A DNA stretch of 16,841 bases, from contig JAKAOC010000003.1 in assembly GCA_021823385.1 (NCBI GenBank), positions 1-16,841 on the forward strand, written 5' to 3'. The translations under genes were made by a program, and so were the position numbers. Below, piece after piece: positions 7,960 to 15,085 of the stretch (positions within the stretch are counted from its first letter, which is position 1; each line of letters opens with the position of its first letter). Source of the DNA: Actinomycetes bacterium (GTDB lineage Bacteria > Actinomycetota > Acidimicrobiia > Acidimicrobiales > Acidimicrobiaceae). Under the pieces are notes generated by a model, which saw only the letters and a program-made list of their open reading frames with translations, did no database searches and had not been told where the DNA came from.

Positions 7960-9810
7960 GTGCAACAGATGAGATACGCGCGCATGGCCGCAGCCAACGG
8001 AGCGGACCTATCCAAGGCGGGCATCAGCCAAGAATCGCTTCGGCGCGCATGGTCGTTCGCGTCCAAGTACCGCTCGGCGCTGGCGGTCTACATCGCCATC
8101 ATCGCTCTCACCGCGGTGGTCGGCCTCGCCCCGCCGCTGGTGCTGAGGGCCATCCTGGATACCGCCATCCCCAAGCACTCCTTCGGCTTTCTGTACGAGC
8201 TGGTGGTCCTGGCGGTGGTGCTCAACCTGGCCACCACCGGCCTGGGCGTCCTCTCGCGCTGGATCGGATCGCGCATAGGGGAAGGCCTCATCTTCGACCT
8301 CCGTTCGGAGCTCTTCGCCCACCTGCAGCGCCTTCCCATCGCCTTCTATACCAAGAGCCAGACCGGGGCCATCCTTTCCCGGCTCAACTCCGACGTGCTC
8401 GGCGCCCAGCAGTCGGTCTCCACCGCCTCAAGCGCAGTCTCCGATGTTCTCACCCTGGTGCTGACGCTGGCCGTGATGGTGAAGCTCTCCTTGCCCGTGA
8501 CCTTGCTGGCACTGGTCATCATCCCCTTCCTGATCGTCATCGACCGGACCCTGGGCAAGCGGATCGCCCCCTTGGCGAGAGCTCAGATGGTGGCCAACGC
8601 CTCCATGTCCACCTATGCAACCGAGCGCTTCAACGTCTCGGGCGCCACGCTCGTCAAGCTCTTCGGCAACGCGAGCGCCGAGGAGCGCAACTACCGCAAA
8701 CAGGCGGCCAAGGTACGCGACGCCGGCATCGCCCTCGCCCTGGGCGGCAGGCTCTACTTCAGCCTTCTGGGATTGATCGGAGGACTGGGTGCCGTGGCGG
8801 TCTACCTGATCGGCGGCCGGCTGGCCATCCAGGGGGCGATGAGCGTCGGGACCCTGGTGGCTCTCGCCCAGTACGCCACCCGCCTGTACAGCCCCATCAC
8901 CGACCTGGCCTCCTCGCGGGTGAACCTGAGCCAGGCGCTGGTCTCCTTCGACCGTGTCACCGAGGTGCTGGAGGTCAAGCCCAGCGTGGTGGACCCCGCC
9001 GAGCCCGTAAGTCTCGAGTCCCCGCGCGGCGAGATCGAGTTTCGCCACGTCGACTTCGCCTATCCGGCCGTCGACACGCCCTTCGCCGTCTCGGAGCTGG
9101 TGGAGTCAGCCGAGCGGCCCCAGGTACTGCACGACGTTAACTTCCAGGTCACCGCGGGCACCATGACGGCTCTGGTCGGGCCGTCGGGAGCGGGCAAGAG
9201 CACGATCGCTTCCCTCATCTCGCGCCTTTACGACCCGGACCAGGGCCAGGTGCTGCTCGACGGCGTCGACATCCGCGACCTTCGCCTGGCCGAGCTCGCC
9301 TCCCATATCGGGGTGGTCTCCCAGGATCCACATCTCTTCCACGACTCGATCGTCGCCAACCTGCGCTACGCCAGGCCCGAGGCGACCATGGAGGAGATCG
9401 TGGAGGCGGCCCGCGCCGCCCAGATCCTGGACACGGTCCTGGCGCTGCCGGACGGCTTCGAGACCGTCGTCGGCGAGCGCGGCTACCGCCTCTCCGGAGG
9501 CGAGCGCCAGCGTATCGCCATCGCCAGGGTCTTCCTGAAGCGGCCACGGGTGGTGATCCTGGACGAGGCCACCTCGCACCTGGACGCGGAGAACGAAGCG
9601 GCAGTCCAAGAGGCGCTGCACCAGCTTCTGGCGGAGCGCACCTCCATCGTCATCGCGCATCGCCTCTCCACCATCCTGGCCGCGGATCAGATCCTGGTGG
9701 TCAAAGACGGCAGGATCGTGGAACGGGGCACCCACGCCGAGCTGATCGCCGAAGGCGGCACTTACCACGAGCTCTTCGAGACACAGGCCTTCGTCCGCGC
9801 CCCCGAATGA
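7960..9810 (+). CDS. ABC exporter half-transporter (fused transmembrane and ATPase domains)
   Basis: This 616-residue protein is a type IV (MsbA/BmrA-like) ABC half-transporter, expected to work in the membrane as a dimer exporting a drug, lipid or peptide; substrate unknown. The transmembrane domain spans about 38-325, with hydrophobic segments near 41-62, 78-97, 158-176, 179-196, 266-288 and 293-311. The ATPase domain has the A-loop Tyr in FAYPA (368), Walker A GPSGAGKS (407-414), Q-loop Gln455, signature LSGGERQ (511-517), Walker B VVILDE (531-536) and H-loop His567, all intact. About 15 extra residues (TPFAVSELVESAERP) lie between A-loop and VLHDVNF, as in a subfamily common in actinobacteria and relatives. 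GTG 7960 is chosen because AGGA lies 8 nt upstream; ATG 7969 is the alternative. It stands alone, with no partner or adjacent regulator. Confidence 0.92.
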   Translation: MQQMRYARMAAANGADLSKAGISQESLRRAWSFASKYRSALAVYIAIIALTAVVGLAPPLVLRAILDTAIPKHSFGFLYELVVLAVVLNLATTGLGVLSRWIGSRIGEGLIFDLRSELFAHLQRLPIAFYTKSQTGAILSRLNSDVLGAQQSVSTASSAVSDVLTLVLTLAVMVKLSLPVTLLALVIIPFLIVIDRTLGKRIAPLARAQMVANASMSTYATERFNVSGATLVKLFGNASAEERNYRKQAAKVRDAGIALALGGRLYFSLLGLIGGLGAVAVYLIGGRLAIQGAMSVGTLVALAQYATRLYSPITDLASSRVNLSQALVSFDRVTEVLEVKPSVVDPAEPVSLESPRGEIEFRHVDFAYPAVDTPFAVSELVESAERPQVLHDVNFQVTAGTMTALVGPSGAGKSTIASLISRLYDPDQGQVLLDGVDIRDLRLAELASHIGVVSQDPHLFHDSIVANLRYARPEATMEEIVEAARAAQILDTVLALPDGFETVVGERGYRLSGGERQRIAIARVFLKRPRVVILDEATSHLDAENEAAVQEALHQLLAERTSIVIAHRLSTILAADQILVVKDGRIVERGTHAELIAEGGTYHELFETQAFVRAPE

Positions 9811-9901
9811 GCTACCCGCCCAGGGCTCCGGCACATACCGCCCCGTTCAGGGCACAAGGACCCAAGTTCCGGAGCGAAAGTCGCATGAACCCGGCGCGGA
9901 A

Positions 9902-9930
9902 TTGACACTTGTAAAGGCTTGGGATGAAGA
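9902..9930 (+). promoter_or_regulatory. Candidate promoter of the oxidoreductase operon
   Basis: A perfect -35 hexamer TTGACA lies at 9902-9907. At 17-bp spacing the -10 position (9925-9930, TGAAGA) is a poor match, so this may be an activator-dependent promoter. A start site near 9936 would leave a leader of about 35 nt before ATG 9972 and would place the upstream in-frame ATG (9924) outside the transcript, agreeing with the strong AAGGAGG at 9958-9964. Confidence 0.4.
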
Positions 9931-9971
9931 TTGCTCAGGGCGCCCATGTCGGGTGCCAAGGAGGAATCGCG

Positions 9972-11378
9972 ATGCGAGCCGAGCCGATAATGCGGGGGCT
10001 GCGCAAGGCGGCTGAGAGACCGAATCTCTACGACGCCGCACACCTTCCCGATACCTGGGAAGCGATGACCACCGAGCTGAAGCCACCGCTGTCCCACGAG
10101 GACGCCTTCATAGAGGCTTATCGCTGCCTGCTCTGCGGCGGGCCGCACAACCCGGCTCCCTGCACCGTGGCATGCCCCGCCGACGTGGACGTGGCGGGAT
10201 TCATCGGAGCCATAATCGACGGGGACCCGGTCAAGTCCGCGGGGATCATCGCCTCCAGCAATCCGCTGGGCGGAAGCTGCGCGAGGGTCTGCCCCACCGA
10301 GGAGCTGTGCGAGGGCGCCTGCGTGCTGAACCTGCAGGGCCAGCGGCCGGTGGACATCGCCCGCCTGCAGCGCTACTCGATGGACCAGGCCGAGAAGGTC
10401 GGAGACCTGCTCGTGCCGGACAAGGCGCCCGAGACGGGCGCGAAGGTGGCTGTAGTCGGGGCCGGCCCGGCCGGACTGGCGGCCGCCAGCCGCCTGGCCG
10501 AACTCGGACACAGGGTGGAGGTCTTCGACGCATTCTCCAACACGGGCGGGCTGGTCCGGGCGGCCATCGCCCCTTACCGGCAGGTCTTCGACCCACTGCC
10601 CACAGAAACATCCCGCTTGCTCGAGCTGGGCGTGAGCTTCCACATGGGAGCCGAGCTGAGCCCGGACCAAGTTGCGGCGCTCGGGGACGGCTACGACGCG
10701 GTGGTTCTGGCCATCGGAATGGGCGAGGACGCAACGACCGGGACCCCCGGCAGCGGGCTTCCCGGCGTCTGGAACTCCCTGCCCTTCATAGCCGCCATCA
10801 AGAGCGGCAACTTTCCCGAGGTCAGCGACCATGTGGTCGTCGTCGGAGGCGGTAACACGGCAATGGACGTCGCCCGCGAGGCGGTCCGGCTGGGAGCCTC
10901 CAAAGTCACGGTGGTCTACCGGCGCACACGGGAAGAGATGCCCGCGTTCTGGGTCGAGTACGACGAAGCCGTCGAGGAGGGCGTCGAGTTCGCCTGGCTG
11001 ACCAATCCGATCCGCTACGAGGGCCAGGGCCACCTGGAGCGGGTGGTCTGCCGACGCATGGAGCTATCCGAGCCCGACGAGAGCGGCAGGCGCCGCCCGG
11101 TCCCGATCGCCGGCGACGAGCTGGTGATCGAATGCGGCACCGTGGTCGAGGCCATCGGGCAGCGCCCGCGCTCCGGCCTCCTGGCGGGAGTCGAGGGCGC
11201 GCGCTTCGAGGGCGGGCGCCTGCTGATCGACCCCTACACCGGCCGGATCGGGATGAGCGCCTTCTTCGGCGCCGGAGACGCGGCCAATGGCGGCGCCACC
11301 GTGGTCGAGGCCGTGCGCCTGGGCAAGATCGCCGCCGAGGGCGCCAACGAATACATCGTCGAGAGGAGCCGTCAATGA
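9972..11378 (+). CDS. GltD/NfnB-like FAD and NAD(P)-binding iron-sulfur oxidoreductase
   Basis: This 468-residue protein resembles the glutamate synthase small subunit (GltD), NfnB and the N-terminal half of dihydropyrimidine dehydrogenase: electron-transfer flavoproteins linking NAD(P)H to iron-sulfur partners. The N-terminal domain has cysteines for two 4Fe-4S clusters: C52, C55, C64, C68, and C103, C107, C113, C117 (SCARVCPTEELCEGAC). FAD binding is at GAGPAG (163-168), NAD(P) binding at GGGNTAMD (292-299) followed by YRRTREEMPA, and a second FAD contact at GAGDAANGGATVVEA near the C-terminus. The first cluster has eight residues between its second and third cysteines, against four in DPD and GltD. 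ATG 9972 has AAGGAGG 7 nt upstream. First gene of the operon, overlapping the next by 4 bp. No GltB or NfnA partner lies in the window, so a role as ferredoxin:NAD(P) oxidoreductase for the downstream enzyme is inferred. Confidence 0.9.
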   Translation: MRAEPIMRGLRKAAERPNLYDAAHLPDTWEAMTTELKPPLSHEDAFIEAYRCLLCGGPHNPAPCTVACPADVDVAGFIGAIIDGDPVKSAGIIASSNPLGGSCARVCPTEELCEGACVLNLQGQRPVDIARLQRYSMDQAEKVGDLLVPDKAPETGAKVAVVGAGPAGLAAASRLAELGHRVEVFDAFSNTGGLVRAAIAPYRQVFDPLPTETSRLLELGVSFHMGAELSPDQVAALGDGYDAVVLAIGMGEDATTGTPGSGLPGVWNSLPFIAAIKSGNFPEVSDHVVVVGGGNTAMDVAREAVRLGASKVTVVYRRTREEMPAFWVEYDEAVEEGVEFAWLTNPIRYEGQGHLERVVCRRMELSEPDESGRRRPVPIAGDELVIECGTVVEAIGQRPRSGLLAGVEGARFEGGRLLIDPYTGRIGMSAFFGAGDAANGGATVVEAVRLGKIAAEGANEYIVERSRQ

Positions 11379-11680
11379 GCACGCTGGTTGTCAAAGCCGG
11401 CGAGCCGGCTCCGGCGCGGCTGGCGCCGGGGGACGTGATCCGTTACGAGCAGGTGGATGCGAGCCTCACGGTGCGCCGGGCGTATTGCAAGGGGTGTCTG
11501 CTCTGCATCGACTCATGCCCAAGCAAGATCTTGAAGCTCGACACCGACGACCTGATTTACGTAACCGACATAGACGCCTGCATCTTCTGCGGGGCCTGCG
11601 CCGGCCGCTGCCCGGATTTCGTCTTCGTGCTGGACGCCGGCACCCACAATAAGGAGGTGCGAGATGGCGACGGTAACTGA
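11375..11680 (+). CDS. korD: 2-oxoacid:ferredoxin oxidoreductase, delta (ferredoxin-like) subunit
   Basis: This 101-residue protein carries two 4Fe-4S ferredoxin motifs: CKGCLLCIDSCP (C38, C41, C44, C48) and CIFCGACAGRCP (C69, C72, C75, C79). It fits the delta subunit of four-subunit 2-oxoacid oxidoreductases, which passes electrons from the beta-subunit cluster to external ferredoxin. The roughly 35 residues before the first cluster are typical of such subunits. It starts within the ATGA overlap with the upstream oxidoreductase gene, with AGGAG at 11364-11368, and overlaps the alpha gene by 17 bp. The order delta-alpha-beta-gamma matches oorDABC of Campylobacter and Helicobacter, which supports 2-oxoglutarate as substrate. 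Confidence 0.9.
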   Translation: MSTLVVKAGEPAPARLAPGDVIRYEQVDASLTVRRAYCKGCLLCIDSCPSKILKLDTDDLIYVTDIDACIFCGACAGRCPDFVFVLDAGTHNKEVRDGDGN

Positions 11681-12824
11681 GACGTCCACCAACGGCAAGG
11701 ACACCAGGCGGCTGGTCATGGGCAACGAGGCTGTGGCCTTCGGGGCCATAGCCGCCGGCTGCGACTTCTACGCCGGCTACCCCATCACCCCGGCCACGGA
11801 GATCCTGGAGGAAATGGCCCGGTTGCTGCCCAAGCGGGGCGGCGTCTTCCTGCAGATGGAGGACGAGCTCTCCGCCATGGCCGCGATCATCGGGGCAGCC
11901 TGGGGTGGGGCCACGGCGATGACCGCCACCTCCGGCCCGGGCTTCTCCCTGATGCAGGAGAACCTCGGCTACGCCTCGATAACCCAAACCCCCTGCGTCA
12001 TAGTCGACTCCCAGCGAGGCGGTCCCTCCACCGGGCTGCCCACTCTCCCCTCCCAAGGGGACGCCATGCAAGCGCGATTCGGAACCCACGGCGACCGGCC
12101 GGCGCTGGTCATCACGGCCTCCTCCGTGCGGGGCTGCTACGACGCCACCGTCCTGGCGTTCAAGCTCGCAAAGCGCCACCGCATGCCGGTGGTGCTCCTC
12201 TTCGATGCGGTCATCTCCCATATGCGCGAGCCGGTCGAGCTTCCACCGCCCCCTCCTCCGCCCGAGCGGAGCTTCCCCAAGCTCAAGGAGGGTGACCCCC
12301 GCTTCGGTGAGGCTCCCTTCGTGCCCTTCGGATACGGTCCCATAACCGTCGTTACCGGGCTCTCCCACGGGGGCGACGGCCTGGCCGAGACCAGGCGCGG
12401 AGTGCAGACCGAGGCGATGATCATCAACTCCATCACCAAGCTGGAGCAGGACCCGGAGATCCGGGCCGACTGGACCAGCGACTACCGCCTGGACGACGCG
12501 GAGGTGGCGATCGTCGCCTACGGAATCACCGCCCGCGCCGCTCGCCAAGCCGTGGACCAGCTACGCGAGAAAGGGGTGGCGGCAGGGCTGCTCGATCTGC
12601 GCATCCTATGGCCCTTCCCCGAGCACCGGCTGCGCGAGGTGGCCGCCAAGGCCAGGACGATCATCGTCCCGGAGCTGAACCTGGGCCAGATGGTCATGCC
12701 CGTGCGCGCAGCAGTGGAAGGCGCGGCCAAGGTCCATCAACTCAACCGCGCCGACGGGACGCTGCTAACCCCGGAGGACATCGCCGAGTTCACCATCTCG
12801 GTCCAAGGAGGGCAAGATGCCTAA
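11664..12824 (+). CDS. korA: 2-oxoacid (probably 2-oxoglutarate):ferredoxin oxidoreductase, alpha subunit
   Basis: This 386-residue alpha subunit supplies the pyrimidine-binding domain for thiamine diphosphate and the domains that close the active site where a 2-oxoacid and CoA become acyl-CoA, CO2 and reduced ferredoxin. Visible are YPITP (39-43), the QMEDE acidic motif (64-68), ATSGPGFSLMQE (88-99) and RGGPSTG (118-124). The C-terminal region has the transketolase C-like stretch (VAIVAYGITARAARQAV) and LLDLRILWPFPE. Unlike archaeal forms, the gamma domain is not fused but encoded two genes downstream. Seven consecutive prolines occur at about 194-200, between the N-terminal and middle domains. 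AAGGAGG lies 6 nt before the start; overlaps are 17 bp with the delta gene and 8 bp with the beta gene. Family is certain; the 2-oxoglutarate assignment rests on gene order and neighbours. Confidence 0.93.
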   Translation: MATVTETSTNGKDTRRLVMGNEAVAFGAIAAGCDFYAGYPITPATEILEEMARLLPKRGGVFLQMEDELSAMAAIIGAAWGGATAMTATSGPGFSLMQENLGYASITQTPCVIVDSQRGGPSTGLPTLPSQGDAMQARFGTHGDRPALVITASSVRGCYDATVLAFKLAKRHRMPVVLLFDAVISHMREPVELPPPPPPPERSFPKLKEGDPRFGEAPFVPFGYGPITVVTGLSHGGDGLAETRRGVQTEAMIINSITKLEQDPEIRADWTSDYRLDDAEVAIVAYGITARAARQAVDQLREKGVAAGLLDLRILWPFPEHRLREVAAKARTIIVPELNLGQMVMPVRAAVEGAAKVHQLNRADGTLLTPEDIAEFTISVQGGQDA

Positions 12825-13650
12825 GCTCGGCCTCGACATCGACCGTTACCTGCGCACCGAGGTGCTCCCCACCGTCTGGTGCCCAGGGTGCGGCAACGGC
12901 AACATCGTGGAGGGAATCGGCACCGCCTTCTCCCGCATAGGCCTCGATCCCGAAAAGGTCGTGGTGGTGGGAGGCATCGGCTGCTCTGGACGCACTCCTT
13001 TCTACGTGCGCACCAATGCTATGCACACCACCCATGGACGGGCCCTGGCCTACGCCACCGGCCTGAAGATGGCCAACCCCGAACTCACGGTGGTGGTGAC
13101 CATGGGAGACGGCGACGCTCTCGCCATTGGCGGGAACCACTTCATCCATGCGGCACGGCGTAACATCGACCTGACCGCCATCGTCTACAACAACGGCATC
13201 TACGGCATGACCGGGGGCCAGGAGGCGCCAACCACGCCGGTCGGCTCGCGCACCACCACCTCGCTGCACGGGGCGGTCGAGCGCACCTTCGACACCATCG
13301 AGCTGGCACTGGCCGCCGGGGCGAGCTACGTGGCGCGCACCACCACCTTCGACATGCAGGAGATCCCCCTGCGCATCGAGGAGGCACTACGGCACAAGGG
13401 CTTCTCGCTGGTGGAGGTGCTCACCCAGTGCCCCACCTACTACGGGCGGCTGAACCGCATCGGCGATCCGTCCGACATGCTCATCTGGGAACGCGAGCAC
13501 ACCGCCGACGAGCCGGTGACGCTGCTCTCCAGGGAGGAGATGGTCGGACCGCTGCGAACCGGGGTCTTCCGCAACGAGGACGACCCGGAGTACACCGAGG
13601 TCTATCGCGAGATGTGCGCGGCTCAAGGAGGCAGCTATGCGGCTAGTTGA
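12817..13650 (+). CDS. korB: 2-oxoacid (probably 2-oxoglutarate):ferredoxin oxidoreductase, beta subunit
   Basis: This 277-residue subunit holds the thiamine diphosphate pyrophosphate site and a 4Fe-4S cluster. WCPGCGNG (21-28) gives C22 and C25, GCSGR gives C56 and TQCPTYYGR gives C205: the four expected cluster ligands. The TPP/Mg motif is GDGDALAIGGNH (97-108), followed by VYNNGIYGMTGGQ (123-135), the block typical of KGOR and VOR beta subunits. Length is normal for a stand-alone beta subunit. AAGGAGG at 12805-12811 precedes the start by 5 nt. The gene overlaps alpha by 8 bp and gamma by 14 bp, so translation of the subunits is probably coupled. Catalytic residues look intact. Confidence 0.94.
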   Translation: MPKLGLDIDRYLRTEVLPTVWCPGCGNGNIVEGIGTAFSRIGLDPEKVVVVGGIGCSGRTPFYVRTNAMHTTHGRALAYATGLKMANPELTVVVTMGDGDALAIGGNHFIHAARRNIDLTAIVYNNGIYGMTGGQEAPTTPVGSRTTTSLHGAVERTFDTIELALAAGASYVARTTTFDMQEIPLRIEEALRHKGFSLVEVLTQCPTYYGRLNRIGDPSDMLIWEREHTADEPVTLLSREEMVGPLRTGVFRNEDDPEYTEVYREMCAAQGGSYAAS

Positions 13651-14194
13651 CCGCGACCCGGTGCGCATCCGGCTAACCGGACGAGGCGGCCAGGGGATCA
13701 TGCTCGGAGGCGCGATCCTGGCCGAAGCGGCCATGCGCGACGGCCTGCTCGTCTCCGAGACCCAGGAATACGGCCCCGAGGCGCGCCTGGGCGCAACCAA
13801 GGCGGACCTGATCATCTCCACCCGTGAGATCGCCTATCCCGAGGTGGAGAAAGCCGACCTGATTCTGTGCCTGTCAAGGGCGGCCTATCTCCGCTACGCG
13901 CAGAGCCTTGCCTCTGGTGGCCTGCTCATCGCGGACTCCGCGATGAGCGAGGAGATGGGCGAGGCCGAGAGCACCGTCTACCTGCCTTTCCGCGCGACCG
14001 CCCTGGAGCTGGGCAACGAGCTGACCACCAACATCATCGGCCTGGGTGCTCTGGTGGCGATCTCCGAGGTGGTCACGCGCGCCAGCCTGGCTGCCGCAGT
14101 CGCCGGCCGGGTCAAGCCCGAGTTCGCCGAGCTAAACAACAAGGCCCTCGAGGTTGGCTTCAACCTGGGAGCCGCCGTGCAGGCGCGCAGGTAA
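13637..14194 (+). CDS. korC: 2-oxoacid (probably 2-oxoglutarate):ferredoxin oxidoreductase, gamma subunit
   Basis: This 185-residue gamma subunit (POR/KOR gamma domain) contains the LTGRGGQG loop (13-20) and SETQEYGPEARLGATKADLIIS, both conserved in the family. In known structures this domain packs on the alpha/beta core and helps bind coenzyme A. Length is normal for a separate gamma subunit. AAGGAGG at 13625-13631 lies 5 nt upstream of ATG 13637, inside the 3' end of the beta gene. It is the last gene of the operon. A 211-bp convergent gap follows before the DUF664 gene on the other strand. Confidence 0.93.
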   Translation: MRLVDRDPVRIRLTGRGGQGIMLGGAILAEAAMRDGLLVSETQEYGPEARLGATKADLIISTREIAYPEVEKADLILCLSRAAYLRYAQSLASGGLLIADSAMSEEMGEAESTVYLPFRATALELGNELTTNIIGLGALVAISEVVTRASLAAAVAGRVKPEFAELNNKALEVGFNLGAAVQARR

Positions 14195-14316
14195 CAGGCA
14201 GCGGGCCTCCTTCGGCGTGTGCCAACGGACCGGAGTGGCTCGGCGCACCAAACGGAGTTCACTCTATGCCGCCGCCTCGCCAAGGGTACGGCCACGGCCC
14301 AAACCGCCGGGTTGTT

Positions 14317-14340
14317 GACGCGTGCACCCGCGTCCATTTC
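14317..14340 (+). terminator. Weak candidate terminator after the oxidoreductase operon
   Basis: GACGCG (14317-14322) and CGCGTC (14329-14334) form a perfect 6-bp stem with the loop TGCACC, followed by CATTTCC. The stem is GC-rich but the T-tract is only three bases, and it lies about 120 bp past the gamma stop. No better terminator is seen in the 211-bp gap at 14195-14405, which holds no credible gene. Confidence 0.25.
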
Positions 14341-14405
14341 CACGAAGGCGGAGAGAAGCCAAGATCGGTTGCACGCGCCACAAGGGAGCCGGCGGCGCGA
14401 CGCCC

Positions 14406-15008
14406 CTACTGGCCGATCCGCCCGTCGATGCGCTCGCGCAGAAGATCGGCGTGCCCGCAATGTCGCGCGTACTCCTCGATCATGTGCAGGAGCACCTCGC
14501 GCAGCGCCAGCTCCTCGCGCTTGCCCCGATGCTCGAAGACGCCGATCAGTCCCAGGTCATGATTTCGTTCCACGAAATCCTCGGCGAATTCCACCTCGGC
14601 CCGCCAGGTCGCCCAGGCATCCTCGACCACCCGGGCATCGGCCGCGGCGCCGGTGAACGCCGCATCCCTGTCCTCGGCGGTGCGATAGATCCATGGCACA
14701 TACTCTCCGGCCATGACCCGGCGGAACCAGTGGCTCTCCACTTCGGCCATGTGGCGGACCAGCCCCAGCAGTGAGAGGTCCGAAGGTGGTACCGACCGTG
14801 CCGCCATTGCGGCCGCCTCCAGACCCTGGCACTTCAGCTCCAAGGTATGGCGGTAGGCGCGCAGATAGGAGAGCAGCGTATCCCGCTCGCCCGAAACCGG
14901 GCCGTAGTCGCGCGGATCCTCCTCGGGCGGGACGAAGACGTTGCTCCAGCCGAATTGTCTCTCCGGCAGCGTCTCGGGGTGCTCATCTCCGGGAGGTTGA
15001 TCGGGCAT
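14406..15008 (-). CDS. DUF664 / DinB-fold putative metal-dependent enzyme
   Basis: This 200-residue protein matches the DUF664 branch of the DinB/YfiT four-helix-bundle superfamily, common in actinobacteria, where some relatives are mycothiol-dependent transferases or isomerases. Family blocks are SLLGLVRHMAEVESHWFRRV (79-98) and HMIEEYARHCGHADLL (175-190). A likely metal triad is H86, E179 and H183, which repeats the His, Glu-x3-His pattern of mycothiol-dependent maleylpyruvate isomerase. Its reaction cannot be read from sequence. The first 38 or so residues are polar and rich in proline and acidic residues and lie outside the fold. The start ATG has no spaced ribosome binding site, but TAAGCT lies 6 nt upstream, as in leaderless transcripts. 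It lies downstream of the RecQ-like gene on the same strand, 77 bp away, beyond a strong hairpin. Confidence 0.88.
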   Translation of the reverse strand: MPDQPPGDEHPETLPERQFGWSNVFVPPEEDPRDYGPVSGERDTLLSYLRAYRHTLELKCQGLEAAAMAARSVPPSDLSLLGLVRHMAEVESHWFRRVMAGEYVPWIYRTAEDRDAAFTGAAADARVVEDAWATWRAEVEFAEDFVERNHDLGLIGVFEHRGKREELALREVLLHMIEEYARHCGHADLLRERIDGRIGQ

Positions 15009-15020
15009 CCCCCGAGCTTA
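15009..15020 (-). promoter_or_regulatory. Candidate leaderless promoter for the DUF664 gene
   Basis: On the minus strand TAAGCT (15020-15015), a TANNNT -10 hexamer, is followed by CGGGGG and then the start ATG at 15008. That spacing would start transcription at or next to the A of the ATG, a common layout in actinobacteria. No good -35 is seen. The only purine-rich stretch before the ATG is directly adjacent to it, too close to serve as a ribosome binding site. Confidence 0.35.
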
Positions 15021-15051
15021 GCCCCGGACCGCCCGAGGTATGGGAGGCGGA

Positions 15052-15085
15052 CCCGCACAGTGCGGGCGTGCTGCACCACGCCCGC
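15052..15085 (-). terminator. Strong hairpin directly after the RecQ-like gene, overlapping an alternative hairpin
   Basis: GCGGGCGTG (15062-15070) and CACGCCCGC (15077-15085) form a perfect 9-bp GC-rich stem with a 6-nt loop, abutting the helicase stop codon. No T-tract follows on the minus strand, so at most it is a U-less terminator of the kind proposed for actinobacteria. A second hairpin, CCCGCA (15052-15057) and TGCGGG (15061-15066) with loop CAG, shares bases 15062-15066 with the first, so the two cannot form together. Confidence 0.5.

Noticed and set aside
7401..8066. 221-codon minus-strand frame across the gap and the start of the ABC transporter gene
   Set aside because: The product is low-complexity and rich in Pro, Arg and Ser, overlaps the well-supported transporter start, and has no recognisable domain.
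9825..9875. Inverted repeat GCTCCGG / CCGGAGC after the ABC transporter gene as a terminator
   Set aside because: The 37-nt loop is too long for an intrinsic terminator and no T-tract follows.
9762..11033. Long open frame (over 400 codons) on the minus strand opposite the GltD-like gene
   Set aside because: It is antisense to a gene with clear motifs, its product resembles no family, and long opposite-strand frames are expected in GC-rich coding DNA. The same applies to 1972-3549, 4171-5010, 5650-6510, 11466-12548 and 14771-16126.
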